Notes: a model not told the origin generated them from the sequence alone. DNA of 64,000 nucleotides from Sporosarcina sp. FSL K6-1508 (GCF_038007465.1 NZ_JBBOXF010000001.1:4165001-4229000); one strand, 5' to 3'. Positions 9,206-17,331 are shown, counted from the first letter of the stretch. Numbers and translations are program-made.

Positions 9206-10354
9206 TCATTCTACCATAGCATACACTAATTTTCGAGTAAGCGAATCGGTTTCCAATATCGCTTCGAGATCTGGAACTGAAATTGTTCGATGTGCCTCCA
9301 TTACGCGTTCAATGATGTCTTCGATTTGTATAAATGGAATACGCCCTTTCATGAACAACGCTACAGCCACTTCATTCGCCGCATTCATCGCTGCTGGCAT
9401 CGTTCCGCCCTCTTTACCAGCAGCATATGCAAGAGCCAGTGCTTTAAAGCGGACAAGATCCATTTTCTCGAAATGTAGTTTTCCAATTTCCTCAAGACGC
9501 AAGGGTTTCGCATTTTTCATCGGAATTCGGTCGGGATATGTCAGCGCATACTGGATTGGCACTCGCATATCTGGCGAACCCAGTTGTGCCATGACACTTG
9601 TATCTTCGAACTCAATCATCGAATGGATGATGCTCTCCTTATGTTGCAGGCAATCGATTTTGTGATAAGGCATTGCAAACAGATGATGTGCTTCAATCAC
9701 TTCAAGCCCCTTGTTCATCATTGTCGCCGAGTCGATTGTTAATTTATTGCCCATCGACCAATTGGGATGTGCAAGAGCTTGTTCGAGCGTCACGCTTGAA
9801 AGTTCTTCACGGGTTAAGTCTCTGAAACTACCGCCCGAGGCAGTCAAGATGAGCCGGCTAATACTTTTGGGATTTTCTCCATTCAACGCTTGGAAAAGTG
9901 CCGAATGTTCACTATCAACAGGTAAAATTGGAACATTGTATTTCCGAGCCTCGCTCATAACAATATCGCCTGCTGCGACTAGCGTTTCTTTATTGGCAAT
10001 GGCAATTGTAATGCCTGCGCGGATTGCTTCAAGTGTTGGTTTAAGACCAACGCTACCAATAACGGAGTTAAGTAATACATCAGCACCTGTATGCGCCGCA
10101 GTTTCAACAAGACCTTCATCGCCATAAACGAAATGGATGTTCGGGAATTCTGTTTGCAGCACCTCGGCATCAACACGTCTTATCACAGACACAGTTTTCG
10201 GATGGTGCGCGGAAACAATTTCTCTTACTCTATCGATATTCAAACCAGCCGAAAAAGATACGAGCTTAAATTTATCCGGATTCGAACTGATGATATCGAG
10301 TGTCTGCGTACCGATGGAACCTGTAGCTCCCAGTAAGCTTATTTTTTTTGTCAT
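9206..10354 (-). CDS. dxr: 1-deoxy-D-xylulose 5-phosphate reductoisomerase
   Basis: Second step of the MEP isoprenoid pathway: DXP to MEP with NADPH. Visible: GATGSIG nucleotide-binding loop at residues 9-15, the conserved NKETLVAAGD, the metal and substrate site PVDSEHSALFQ, and NKGLEVIEAHHLF. The 382-residue length is normal. Located 19 bases after cdsA, in a cluster with uppS; together these supply undecaprenyl and phospholipid precursors. Confidence 0.98.
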   Translation of the reverse strand: MTKKISLLGATGSIGTQTLDIISSNPDKFKLVSFSAGLNIDRVREIVSAHHPKTVSVIRRVDAEVLQTEFPNIHFVYGDEGLVETAAHTGADVLLNSVIGSVGLKPTLEAIRAGITIAIANKETLVAAGDIVMSEARKYNVPILPVDSEHSALFQALNGENPKSISRLILTASGGSFRDLTREELSSVTLEQALAHPNWSMGNKLTIDSATMMNKGLEVIEAHHLFAMPYHKIDCLQHKESIIHSMIEFEDTSVMAQLGSPDMRVPIQYALTYPDRIPMKNAKPLRLEEIGKLHFEKMDLVRFKALALAYAAGKEGGTMPAAMNAANEVAVALFMKGRIPFIQIEDIIERVMEAHRTISVPDLEAILETDSLTRKLVYAMVE

Positions 10355-10373
10355 ATAGAAGACACCCTTTCCG

Positions 10374-11168
10374 TTATCCTACGAAGTGCAGAAAATGAAG
10401 TAGCGGCAATACGAAAAGGAGACTATCAAATCTGTCCAGTATTCCTCCATGCCCTGGCAGGAGCTTTCCTGAATCCTTAACTCCATACTGCCTTTTTAGT
10501 GCCGATTCGACAAGATCGCCCAATTGCCCGATAATCGATGCAATGATCGTAACAATAATAAGTATGGTATATGTAGAAGCGATCGGGAAAATGTATTGGA
10601 ATACGCAAGCAAAAACAACTGCAGACAATATTCCTCCTACAAAACCTTCGACTGTCTTATTTGGAGAGATTTCCGGCCAAAGCTTTCGCTTCCCGATTTT
10701 TCTCCCCACAAAATATGCCCCAGAATCCGTAACCCAGATTACCATCAAGGCGTAAACGACATATTCAATTCCAAACAATCTTGTTTCAATCAAATAATAA
10801 AACCCAATTCCGACATATAATACGCTCAAAACAGAAAAAGCCGCATGATCGAACGTATATCGATTTTTAACAATAACTGTATAAATCAATAAAATAAGAA
10901 CGATAGCAAATGTCATTTCGATTTTTGTGTAACCAACCGTTTCGAAAACTTTGTTGCTCCAACTCGTAGGCATAAGTAAGATAGTAAGCGTAGCCCATGT
11001 CAAAATACCTTCGACTGAAAATAGTTGGATATCCTTCATTCGTAATAATTCGTATAGACCGATTGTTGCAATCGCATAAACTGCAATCGTGAAGGGCAAT
11101 CCTCCTATAACGACTAGCGGAACGAAAAAGATTAGTGCAACGATTGCTGTTAGTATCCTCTGTTTCAA
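10374..11168 (-). CDS. cdsA: Phosphatidate cytidylyltransferase
   Basis: A 264-residue polytopic membrane enzyme making CDP-diacylglycerol from phosphatidic acid and CTP. The CdsA signature is clear in the C-terminal third: SPNKTVEGFVGG, then the stretch with KDSGKLLPGHGGILDRFDS. About seven to eight hydrophobic helices are visible. The start overlaps the uppS stop by 4 bases (ATGA), indicating translational coupling. Confidence 0.97.
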   Translation of the reverse strand: MKQRILTAIVALIFFVPLVVIGGLPFTIAVYAIATIGLYELLRMKDIQLFSVEGILTWATLTILLMPTSWSNKVFETVGYTKIEMTFAIVLILLIYTVIVKNRYTFDHAAFSVLSVLYVGIGFYYLIETRLFGIEYVVYALMVIWVTDSGAYFVGRKIGKRKLWPEISPNKTVEGFVGGILSAVVFACVFQYIFPIASTYTILIIVTIIASIIGQLGDLVESALKRQYGVKDSGKLLPGHGGILDRFDSLLFVLPLLHFLHFVG

Positions 11169-11959
11169 ACGTCCCCATTCCCTTCCACACTTCCAAAACG
11201 TCTATTACGCATTTGGAATTCTTCGATTGCATTCAACATGCACAGTGCATCAAAATCCGGCCACAATACATCCGTGAATGAAAACTCGGCATATGCGAGC
11301 TGCCATAACATGAAATTGGACAGCCTGACTTCACCGCTTGTTCGAATCAGCAAATCCGGTTCCGGCAAATGAGCAGTCATTAGATGTGAACCGATGAGTG
11401 ATTCGTCAATATCTTCAGCTTTAATTGAACCCGCCACTACAAGTGTTGCAATTTCTTTTACAGATTCGACAAGTTCCAGCCTGCTTCCATAATTCATGGC
11501 AAAGTTCAGTGTTAAACCATCATTGTGCTTTGTTTCCTCAATTGCTTTACTAATTGCTTTTTTTGTATGATCTGGCAACATGTCAAAGTTTCCAATCATC
11601 TCAACTTTTACGTTTTGCTCGATTAGTTCGGGGAGGTAGGTGCTAAGAAACTCTCCAGGAAGTTTCATCAAGAAATCTATTTCGAGTTTTGGCCGTTTCC
11701 AGTTTTCTGTGGAGAAAGCGTAAAGTGTTAGCACTTGTACGCCAAGGTCATTTGCAATGCGCGTTATTATACGGACCTTTTTCATCCCTTCATGATGACC
11801 TGCAATTCTTGGCAAATTACGTTGTTTCGCCCATCTGCCATTGCCATCCATAATAATCGCAACATGGGCAGGGATATGCCTGCTTTTAACGTGCGCAATC
11901 CGGTCAGAAATTGAGTCTTCTGACACCACAGATTTTTTCCCAAAAAGTTTTTCCAGCAT
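11165..11959 (-). CDS. uppS: Isoprenyl (undecaprenyl) diphosphate synthase
   Basis: A cis-prenyltransferase that extends farnesyl diphosphate to the C55 carrier for cell-wall synthesis. The catalytic HVAIIMDGNGRWAKQR motif holds Asp38. Downstream are YAFSTENWKRP and LIRTSGEVRLSNFMLWQ, and the C-terminal LWPDFD. Length 264 residues. It is the first gene of the uppS-cdsA-dxr-rseP cluster, preceded by a spacer with a minimal repeat copy. Confidence 0.97.
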   Translation of the reverse strand: MLEKLFGKKSVVSEDSISDRIAHVKSRHIPAHVAIIMDGNGRWAKQRNLPRIAGHHEGMKKVRIITRIANDLGVQVLTLYAFSTENWKRPKLEIDFLMKLPGEFLSTYLPELIEQNVKVEMIGNFDMLPDHTKKAISKAIEETKHNDGLTLNFAMNYGSRLELVESVKEIATLVVAGSIKAEDIDESLIGSHLMTAHLPEPDLLIRTSGEVRLSNFMLWQLAYAEFSFTDVLWPDFDALCMLNAIEEFQMRNRRFGSVEGNGDV

Positions 11960-12051
11960 GTCGTTTCCTCCACTCAGCTACTTTACAGAGCAAGTACATA
12001 CTCTATCGTAACAAATTAGACGGTTAATTTCATTTTTTATTGCTGTTTGAA

Positions 12052-12110
12052 TAAGAAAAGTGCAAGGCGCCCGTTCAGAGGCGCTGAAGTCTGGACGTGT
12101 ACTATCACCT
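12052..12110 (-). repeat. Minimal copy of intergenic repeat family 1 (upstream of uppS)
   Basis: Both ends of the long repeat are present (AAGAAAAGTGCAAGGCGCC and, after only a few bases, AGGCGCTGAAGTCTGGACG) but the interior of about 120 bases is missing. The orientation relative to the downstream gene is the same as for the copies before polC and pyrH. Confidence 0.6.
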
Positions 12111-12158
12111 TTTACAAGCTTTCCACAGTCCAAGAATTTTATAGTTTCTTATGCAATG

Positions 12159-12187
12159 AAAAAGACGTCCTGAAATTAGGACGTCTC
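12159..12187 (-). terminator. Intrinsic terminator of frr
   Basis: Minus strand: AGACGTCCT, a 6-base loop, AGGACGTCT, then TTTTTC. The stem is a perfect 9 bp, about 22 bases after the frr stop. Confidence 0.92.
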
Positions 12188-12208
12188 GGAATATAGAAAG
12201 TTCTTCTA

Positions 12209-12766
12209 TCAGATTTCCATGATTTCATTTTCTTTATCTTTTGCGATCTCGTCGATTCTTACGATTTGCGCATCTGTCAACTTTTGAATTTCCTCACCAT
12301 AACGGTGTAGTTCATCTTCAGTTATCTCGCTACTTTTTTCGAGTTTCTTGAAATCTTCATTTGCATCACGACGGATATTACGAATCGCGATTTTTGCATC
12401 TTCTGATTCTTTTTTCACAGATTTCACAAGCTCTTTCCGGCGATCTTCTGTCAACGCTGGAACAGCAAGGCGAATAACACTACCATCATTAGAAGGTGTG
12501 ATTCCGATATCTGATTTCATAATTGCTTTTTCAATATCAGCTAGAATTGTTTTGTCGTAGGGTTGAATGACAAGAAGACGAGCTTCTGGTACTGAAATAC
12601 CAGCCATTTGTGTTATCGGGGTAGGGGCGCCGTAATACTCGACAGTTAACCTGTCCAGCATTGCTGCATTTGCACGTCCTGCACGAATGGAGGCTAATTC
12701 TCTCGTATATCCCCCGATTGCTTTTTCCATACGTTCTTTCGCTTGATCCATTACTTCGTTAGCCAT
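12209..12766 (-). CDS. frr: Ribosome recycling factor
   Basis: A 185-residue, largely alpha-helical protein that splits the post-termination ribosome together with EF-G. Recognisable stretches: SIRAGRANAAMLDRL near the N-terminus, YYGAPTPI, and near the middle LTEDRRKELVK. The start codon shares a base with the pyrH stop (TAATG), and an AGGAGG lies inside the pyrH end. The pair follows rpsB-tsf as in most bacteria. Confidence 0.98.
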   Translation of the reverse strand: MANEVMDQAKERMEKAIGGYTRELASIRAGRANAAMLDRLTVEYYGAPTPITQMAGISVPEARLLVIQPYDKTILADIEKAIMKSDIGITPSNDGSVIRLAVPALTEDRRKELVKSVKKESEDAKIAIRNIRRDANEDFKKLEKSSEITEDELHRYGEEIQKLTDAQIVRIDEIAKDKENEIMEI

Positions 12767-13491
12767 TACAAATTCCTCCTGACGACCGTCCCGATTGGCT
12801 CACCTAGGACAGCTCTCTTAATATTTCCATTTTCCATAATAGAGAATACTACGAGTGGAATATCATTGTCCATACATAGAGTTGAAGCTGTGGAATCCAT
12901 TACTTCAAGCCCCTGGTTAATGACATCCAAGAACGATAGTTCTAAATATTTGACTGCATTTTTATCTTTTGCCGGGTCAGCGGAATAGACACCATCTACA
13001 TTATTTTTCGCCATAAGGATGACATCCGCTTCTATTTCAGCCGCACGGAGAGCCGCTGTTGTATCTGTTGAGAAATACGGATTTCCTGTCCCTGCCGCGA
13101 AAATAACGACCCTTTTCTTTTCAAGATGCCGGATAGCTTTGCGGCGTATGTATGGTTCCGCGACTTGTCTCATTTCAATTGATGAAGATACACGGGTTTC
13201 CACGCCAAGCTTTTCAAGGGAATCCTGTAGAGCGAGGGAATTCATGACTGTAGCAAGCATGCCCATGTAATCCGCTGTCGCACGATCCATTCCCATTTCA
13301 CTGCCGACTTTTCCGCGCCAAATATTTCCGCCTCCAACGACGACCGCAACCTCGACCTCAAGATCGACAACTTCTTTTACTTGTTTTGCAACCGTTTTGA
13401 TGACCTCAGGCGATAAACCAAAGCCTTTTTCACCAGCAAGGGCTTCTCCACTTAATTTCAAGACGATGCGTTTATATTTTGGGATGCTCAT
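12766..13491 (-). CDS. pyrH: UMP kinase
   Basis: Phosphorylates UMP to UDP; an amino-acid-kinase fold enzyme, hexameric in the family. Visible: IVLKLSGEALAGEKGFGL near the start, VVGGGNIWRG, and the uridylate-binding stretch with GNPYFSTDTTAALRA. I start at ATG 13491 (MSIPKYKR, 241 residues), preceded by GGAGGG. A 22-codon in-frame extension to 13557 would run into the intergenic repeat and lacks a ribosome site. Confidence 0.98.
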   Translation of the reverse strand: MSIPKYKRIVLKLSGEALAGEKGFGLSPEVIKTVAKQVKEVVDLEVEVAVVVGGGNIWRGKVGSEMGMDRATADYMGMLATVMNSLALQDSLEKLGVETRVSSSIEMRQVAEPYIRRKAIRHLEKKRVVIFAAGTGNPYFSTDTTAALRAAEIEADVILMAKNNVDGVYSADPAKDKNAVKYLELSFLDVINQGLEVMDSTASTLCMDNDIPLVVFSIMENGNIKRAVLGEPIGTVVRRNL

Positions 13492-13517
13492 TTGTACCCT
13501 CCATCTACTCTGTTTTC

Positions 13518-13684
13518 TTAAGAAAAGCGCAAGGCGCCGTCCAGTCCCGACAGGCATAAGACGGTTTGCAAGGAGGGATGCAGTTCAATCCCTCTAACAG
13601 CAAAACGGCTTTCGAGGATCAGAGCCTGTAAGCCTCCGAGGGGTTGGCGCCTGGAGCTAGACATTGTTCCATGTTGAAAATCTT
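13518..13684 (-). repeat. Full copy of intergenic repeat family 1 (between tsf and pyrH)
   Basis: About 167 noncoding bases with ends AAGAAAAGCGCAAGGCGCC and GGCGCCTGGAGCTAGACA, nearly identical to the copy before polC. The interior has a GAGGGAT/ATCCCTC hairpin and AGCAAAACGGCTT. The GGCGCC end next to AAGAAAAGC faces pyrH. Confidence 0.8.
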
Positions 13685-13703
13685 ATACTTCCTTAGCTCT
13701 TGA

Positions 13704-13737
13704 AAAATGGGGAACACACGCATGTGTTCCCCATTTG
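13704..13737 (-). terminator. Intrinsic terminator of tsf
   Basis: AATGGGGAACACA and TGTGTTCCCCATT form a stem of about 13 bp with a tight loop and a T-run on the minus strand. It starts 16 bases after the tsf stop. Confidence 0.92.
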
Positions 13738-13752
13738 TTATTCTATACCGGC

Positions 13753-14637
13753 TCAGTTACCTTTAACTTGATTCATAACTTCGTCAGCGAAGTTATCTTC
13801 AGGTTTTTCGATACCTTCACCAACCGCATAGCGGATAAACTCTTTCAAAGTACCGCCAGTTGATTTCACGAAGTCACCAACTTTTTGATCGGAATTTTTA
13901 ACAAATGCCTGATCAAGTACACAAATTTCTTCGAAATATTTACCGATACGGCCTTCGACCATTTTAGCTACAATGTTTTCCGGTTTGCCTTCATTAAGTG
14001 CTTGTTCTGTAAGGATTTTACGTTCGTGTTCAACTTCCTCCGCAGAAACTTCGTCACGTGAAACATATTTAGGGTTTAATGCAGCAATGTGCATCGCAAC
14101 ATCTTTTGCAGCATCAGAATCTGTCGATCCTTCGAGGATAACCAAGACACTGATACGTCCGCCCATGTGCAAATAAGGACCGAAAGCATCGTTATCTGTT
14201 TTTGTACGGATTTCATAACGGCGAAGACTAATTTTCTCACCAATTTTAGCAACAGCATTTGAAATGTGATCCGCTACTGACAAGCCGTTCGGAAGAATTG
14301 ACTCGATTGCTTCTTCCACCGTTGCAGGTTTTGTAGCAAGTAGGTGTTCAGCCAATTCACTTACCAGTGTTTGGAAACCTTCATTTTTAGCTACGAAATC
14401 TGTTTCAGCATTCACTTCAAGGATAATTGCTTCGTTACCGTTTACATGAATAGATGTTGTACCATCAGCAGCGATACGGTCCGCTTTCTTCGCTGAGCTG
14501 GAAAGTCCTTTTTCACGAAGGTAATCAATTGCCGCCTCCATATCACCATTTACTTCAGTTAACGCTTTTTTACAATCCATCATACCTGTACCTGTTTTTT
14601 CTCGTAATTCCTTAACCATTTGCGCTGTAATTTTCAT
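13753..14637 (-). CDS. tsf: Translation elongation factor Ts
   Basis: Nucleotide exchange factor for EF-Tu. The N-terminal UBA-like domain has LREKTGTGMMDCKKAL, followed by the TDFVAKNEGFQ stretch and two core subdomains; 294 residues. I start at 14637 (MKITAQMV), because AGGAGG is 10 bases before it; the ATG three codons upstream (14646) is only 1 base from the AGGAGG. It follows rpsB after a strong terminator-like hairpin. Confidence 0.98.
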   Translation of the reverse strand: MKITAQMVKELREKTGTGMMDCKKALTEVNGDMEAAIDYLREKGLSSSAKKADRIAADGTTSIHVNGNEAIILEVNAETDFVAKNEGFQTLVSELAEHLLATKPATVEEAIESILPNGLSVADHISNAVAKIGEKISLRRYEIRTKTDNDAFGPYLHMGGRISVLVILEGSTDSDAAKDVAMHIAALNPKYVSRDEVSAEEVEHERKILTEQALNEGKPENIVAKMVEGRIGKYFEEICVLDQAFVKNSDQKVGDFVKSTGGTLKEFIRYAVGEGIEKPEDNFADEVMNQVKGN

Positions 14638-14673
14638 TTTTTCCATTCCTCCTATTTATGCCATCAATTCCGA

Positions 14674-14711
14674 AAAAAGACGATAAGGGTATAAGCCGCT
14701 TATCGTCTTTT
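14674..14711 (-). terminator. Terminator/attenuator between rpsB and tsf
   Basis: Minus strand: AAAAGACGATAAG, an 11-base loop, CTTATCGTCTTTT and further Ts. A 13-bp stem with T-run in the 86-base rpsB-tsf gap. No separate tsf promoter is obvious, so partial read-through is the likely way tsf is expressed. Confidence 0.85.
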
Positions 14712-14723
14712 CATTTACTGGAT

Positions 14724-15449
14724 TTACTCTGCAGCTACCGTTTCTTCTTGAGTCGCTTCTTCGTCTTCGCCTTGTCTTGATTCAAGCAAAGCATCAGCCA
14801 TTTTGCTAGTCAATAGACGTACTGCGCGAATTGCATCATCATTCGCAGGAATGATGTAGTCAATTTCGTCTGGATCACAGTTCGTGTCAACGATTCCAAC
14901 TAGTGGAATGTTCAATTTGATCGCTTCAGCAACCGCGATGCGTTCTTTGCGTGGGTCAACAACGAACATAACATCCGGAATTGCTTTCATATCACGGATT
15001 CCGCCAAGGAATTTCACAAGACGTTCGTGTTGTTTCTTAAGTTGTCCAACTTCTTTTTTAGGAAGTACGTCAAATGTACCGTCTTCTTCCATTTTCTCGA
15101 TTTGTTTCATACGTGCAACACGTTTTTGGATTGTGCCAAAGTTTGTAAGTGTTCCACCAAGCCAGCGTTGGTTAATATAATACATTCCAGCGCGTTCAGC
15201 TTCTTCTTTAATTGCATCTTGTGCTTGTTTTTTAGTACCGACGAATAGAACTTTACCGCCATCAGCACCAACTTGACGCATGAATGCATAAGCTTCTTCA
15301 AGTTTTTTCACCGTTTTTTGTAGATCGATGATGTAGATTCCGTTACGTTCCACGAAGATGAATTTCTTCATTTTCGGGTTCCAGCGGCGTGTTTGGTGAC
15401 CGAAGTGTACTCCGGCTTCAAGCAGTTGTTTCATTGAGATAACTGACAT
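14724..15449 (-). CDS. rpsB: 30S ribosomal protein S2
   Basis: A 241-residue S2 protein: MSVISMKQLLEAGVHFGHQT start, RWNPKMKKFIF, the NQRWLGGTLTNF stretch and the DTNCDPDEIDYIIPANDDA region that are hallmarks of S2. The C-terminal tail is acidic (GEDEEATQEE). A good sigma-A promoter lies about 110 bases upstream. The first gene after the long fla/che operon. Confidence 0.99.
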   Translation of the reverse strand: MSVISMKQLLEAGVHFGHQTRRWNPKMKKFIFVERNGIYIIDLQKTVKKLEEAYAFMRQVGADGGKVLFVGTKKQAQDAIKEEAERAGMYYINQRWLGGTLTNFGTIQKRVARMKQIEKMEEDGTFDVLPKKEVGQLKKQHERLVKFLGGIRDMKAIPDVMFVVDPRKERIAVAEAIKLNIPLVGIVDTNCDPDEIDYIIPANDDAIRAVRLLTSKMADALLESRQGEDEEATQEETVAAE

Positions 15450-15559
15450 TTTTTATTCCTCCTGTTTTGGTTTAATTCCCTCCGTGTACCTCATCCGCCA
15501 AAACGACCTCTCGGCACCATTCCTGACGTCCGTGCACGTGTGTAGTAATACCACTTGAT
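15450..15559 (-). promoter_or_regulatory. rpsB 5' leader, possibly structured
   Basis: Roughly 100 bases lie between the predicted start site and the rpsB AGGAGG. The segment is richer in GC than neighbouring spacers and can pair locally (CACGTG, GGACGTC). This may be an autoregulatory S2 leader as known in other bacteria; I cannot assign it to a known Firmicutes leader family. Confidence 0.3.
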
Positions 15560-15588
15560 AATATACCACAGAGTTTTTTTTATTGCAA
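15560..15588 (-). promoter_or_regulatory. Sigma-A promoter of rpsB
   Basis: Minus strand -35 TTGCAA (15588-15583), 17-base spacer, -10 TATATT (15565-15560). It overlaps the end of the fla/che operon; no terminator is visible between swrB and this promoter. Confidence 0.75.
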
Positions 15589-15594
15589 CTTGCT

Positions 15595-16116
15595 TTATCT
15601 GAATTTCAAAATTAACTCGATTTCTGTGCGCCCTTTGCCTAATTTCTTAGCAATTTCTTCAATCGTTTGACCCGCATCATGCAGCCTGATTGCCTGTGTC
15701 CTCGCATCCATCGCTACCGGTGCTACAGTAGTTTCTTCCGGGTTATGCCCCTGCCCTGTCGCTACCGCATTATATGATTTGATGGCGAGCTGGACTGGAA
15801 TTTTAGGCATAGTAACGGCCATTACAGGTTCGTAGTCTTTTAATGTTGCACTTTCTTCAGGAGCAGGCTCATTGCCCTTTGTTACTTTTGGGCTGGAAGG
15901 CTCTTGAACGCGTATTGTTAGCTGTTCAATTAAACGCTCATTCTCGTCTTTTAACTCGGATAAGTATGCGCCAATCGAGTCATCCATTTCAGCCATCAGC
16001 TTCCGCTGCTTCTTTTCAAGATCATCAAATTTAGAAACTTTAGTGTATAGCAATGCTAGAAAATAAAAACATATTATTTGGATGATGAATAAAAATACTA
16101 GAAAAATCGTTGTCAT
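15595..16116 (-). CDS. swrB: Swarming motility protein SwrB-like (YlxL)
   Basis: A 173-residue protein with one N-terminal membrane anchor (about residues 3-24), then a coiled coil (FDDLEKKQRKLMAEMDDSI), a low-complexity linker, and a small C-terminal helix-turn-helix-like domain (AIRLHDAGQTIEEIAKKLG, EIELILKF). This is the layout of SwrB/YlxL, which in B. subtilis promotes assembly and activation of the flagellar export apparatus. Position, last in the operon between sigD and rpsB, is identical to B. subtilis. Assignment rests on architecture plus context. Confidence 0.8.
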   Translation of the reverse strand: MTTIFLVFLFIIQIICFYFLALLYTKVSKFDDLEKKQRKLMAEMDDSIGAYLSELKDENERLIEQLTIRVQEPSSPKVTKGNEPAPEESATLKDYEPVMAVTMPKIPVQLAIKSYNAVATGQGHNPEETTVAPVAMDARTQAIRLHDAGQTIEEIAKKLGKGRTEIELILKFR

Positions 16117-16121
16117 CTCTA

Positions 16122-16421
16122 TTAGCCTGTAAAGTCAACGAACGCACCCTTATAAGGATGTACCGTCTTCTTTTCCTCTTCGTTTTGTTGTCGTTCTCCT
16201 TCTTGCAGCTGACTTTGTTCCTGCCGCGTCCCATCTGCAGCGGTCTTAGCAGTATCTTCAGACTCCAAAACGGTTTCTTTGCCTTTCAGCGTTTGCCGGT
16301 CCATAAGGGAATTAGCATGATCCAGGTTTAATTGAGTCTGCTGGTGTTTTTGCTCTGCCACTTTTCCTGCCTCAAAAGTCTTGGGTATCGCAATTTGCAA
16401 TTCTATTCCTTTTAGACTCAT
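16122..16421 (-). CDS. Unrecognised 99-residue protein of the fla/che operon
   Basis: Its start overlaps the sigD stop by 4 bases (ATGA) and its stop is 5 bases before swrB, so it is almost certainly expressed with them. The protein is hydrophilic, rich in Gln, Glu and Lys, with a helical, probably disordered middle (RQEQSQLQEGERQQNEEEKK), no membrane segment, and a conserved-looking C-terminus HPYKGAFVDFTG. B. subtilis has no gene at this position. I do not recognise a functional family; C-terminal HPYKG-type motifs occur in small hypothetical proteins of Firmicutes, from memory. Confidence 0.75.
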   Translation of the reverse strand: MSLKGIELQIAIPKTFEAGKVAEQKHQQTQLNLDHANSLMDRQTLKGKETVLESEDTAKTAADGTRQEQSQLQEGERQQNEEEKKTVHPYKGAFVDFTG

Positions 16422-17200
16422 AATATCCCTCCATCGACTATTTCAGAAGCCAATAGTTTGCGAAGTTTAAACAGTGCCTTCGAGTGGATTTGAGAAATCC
16501 GAGAAGTGGAGAGGCCCAGAATTTCACCAATTTCCGTCAGCGTCATTTCCTCTGTATAGAAAAAATTTAGCACGAGCTGTTCATTTTTATTCAGTTCTTT
16601 AATCTTATTAGCCAAGTCGCCAATCAATTCGGTCATCATTGTCTTTTGTTCAGGCGTTCTAACACCTTCATCTTTCAGGACGAATGATTTTTGTCCTTCA
16701 TCGTCATCGTCATTAATTTTCTCATCAATGGAAAGGACATTCGAAAAGTAATGTTCATGCACAGTCTGATAGACTTGGTCTACACTTATCCCCATATGAT
16801 CGGCAATTTCTTCTGGTGTCGCATGGCGCTGTAACTTCTGTTCAAGTCTCATAATCTCTTCTTCTTGTTTTTTGGATTTCTCCCTTGAAGAACGCGGTAA
16901 CCAATCTTCTTTTCGCAAACCGTCGATGATTGTGCCCCGAATACGGAAAGAGGCATACGTATCAAACTTCAAATCTCTGCCTGGATCGAATTTCGTCAAT
17001 GCGTCGAATAGACCTTGAAGTCCAAGGCTCATTATATCGTCGCGGGAAACGTTACGCGGCAGTCCCGAGCTAATCCGTTGTACATGATAGCTGACAAGCG
17101 GTGTGTATTTACGGACAAGTATGTCTCCTGCTTCGGGATCACGATTACGTATCCACAGGTCCCAATATACTTCTTCCTCCATCAAATCCTGTTTAGACAT
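16418..17200 (-). CDS. sigD: Flagellar RNA polymerase sigma factor SigD (FliA family)
   Basis: Sigma-28 family factor for late flagellar, chemotaxis and autolysin genes. Regions: 2 (RDDIMSLGLQGLFDALTKFDPGRDLKFDTYASFRIRG, in part), region 3, and region 4 helix-turn-helix (MTLTEIGEILGLSTSRISQIHSKA). I start at ATG 17200 (MSKQDLMEEE, 260 residues), which has a GAGGG 5 bases upstream; the ATG at 17233 has no ribosome site. It lies third from the operon end, preceded by a 130-base spacer with a terminator-like structure and an extended -10 element. Confidence 0.97.
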   Translation of the reverse strand: MSKQDLMEEEVYWDLWIRNRDPEAGDILVRKYTPLVSYHVQRISSGLPRNVSRDDIMSLGLQGLFDALTKFDPGRDLKFDTYASFRIRGTIIDGLRKEDWLPRSSREKSKKQEEEIMRLEQKLQRHATPEEIADHMGISVDQVYQTVHEHYFSNVLSIDEKINDDDDEGQKSFVLKDEGVRTPEQKTMMTELIGDLANKIKELNKNEQLVLNFFYTEEMTLTEIGEILGLSTSRISQIHSKALFKLRKLLASEIVDGGIL

Positions 17201-17243
17201 CGAATCCCTCACTTTCCATGATGATTCCGTCATAGTTACTCAT

Positions 17244-17252
17244 ATTATAGCA
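17244..17252 (-). promoter_or_regulatory. Candidate extended -10 promoter upstream of sigD
   Basis: Minus strand TGCTATAAT at 17252-17244, a full TATAAT with the TG extension, 44 bases before the sigD ATG. No good -35 is present. It lies directly after the terminator-like structure at 17263-17313. Confidence 0.4.
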
Positions 17253-17262
17253 AAGAAACACG

Positions 17263-17313
17263 AAAAAAGGCGCCTGAAATGATCAGCCGCCATGCTTAAT
17301 TGTTCGGCGGCCT
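17263..17313 (-). terminator. Terminator-like structure with two alternative folds between cheD and sigD
   Basis: Minus strand: AGGCCGCC (17313-17306) can pair with GGCGCCT (17275-17269) directly before six Ts, or its GCCGCC part (17311-17306) can pair with GGCGGC (17291-17286). The two folds exclude each other. It starts 19 bases after the cheD stop. Confidence 0.5.
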
Positions 17314-17331
17314 AATTCTTCCGCTCTATTT

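Noticed and set aside
9711..10127. Plus-strand ORF of 138 codons
   Set aside because: Lies fully inside dxr on the opposite strand; the dxr frame shows all family motifs and this one has no recognisable features.
10867..11232. Minus-strand ORF of 121 codons overlapping cdsA and uppS
   Set aside because: Out of frame with both well-supported genes and without family features.
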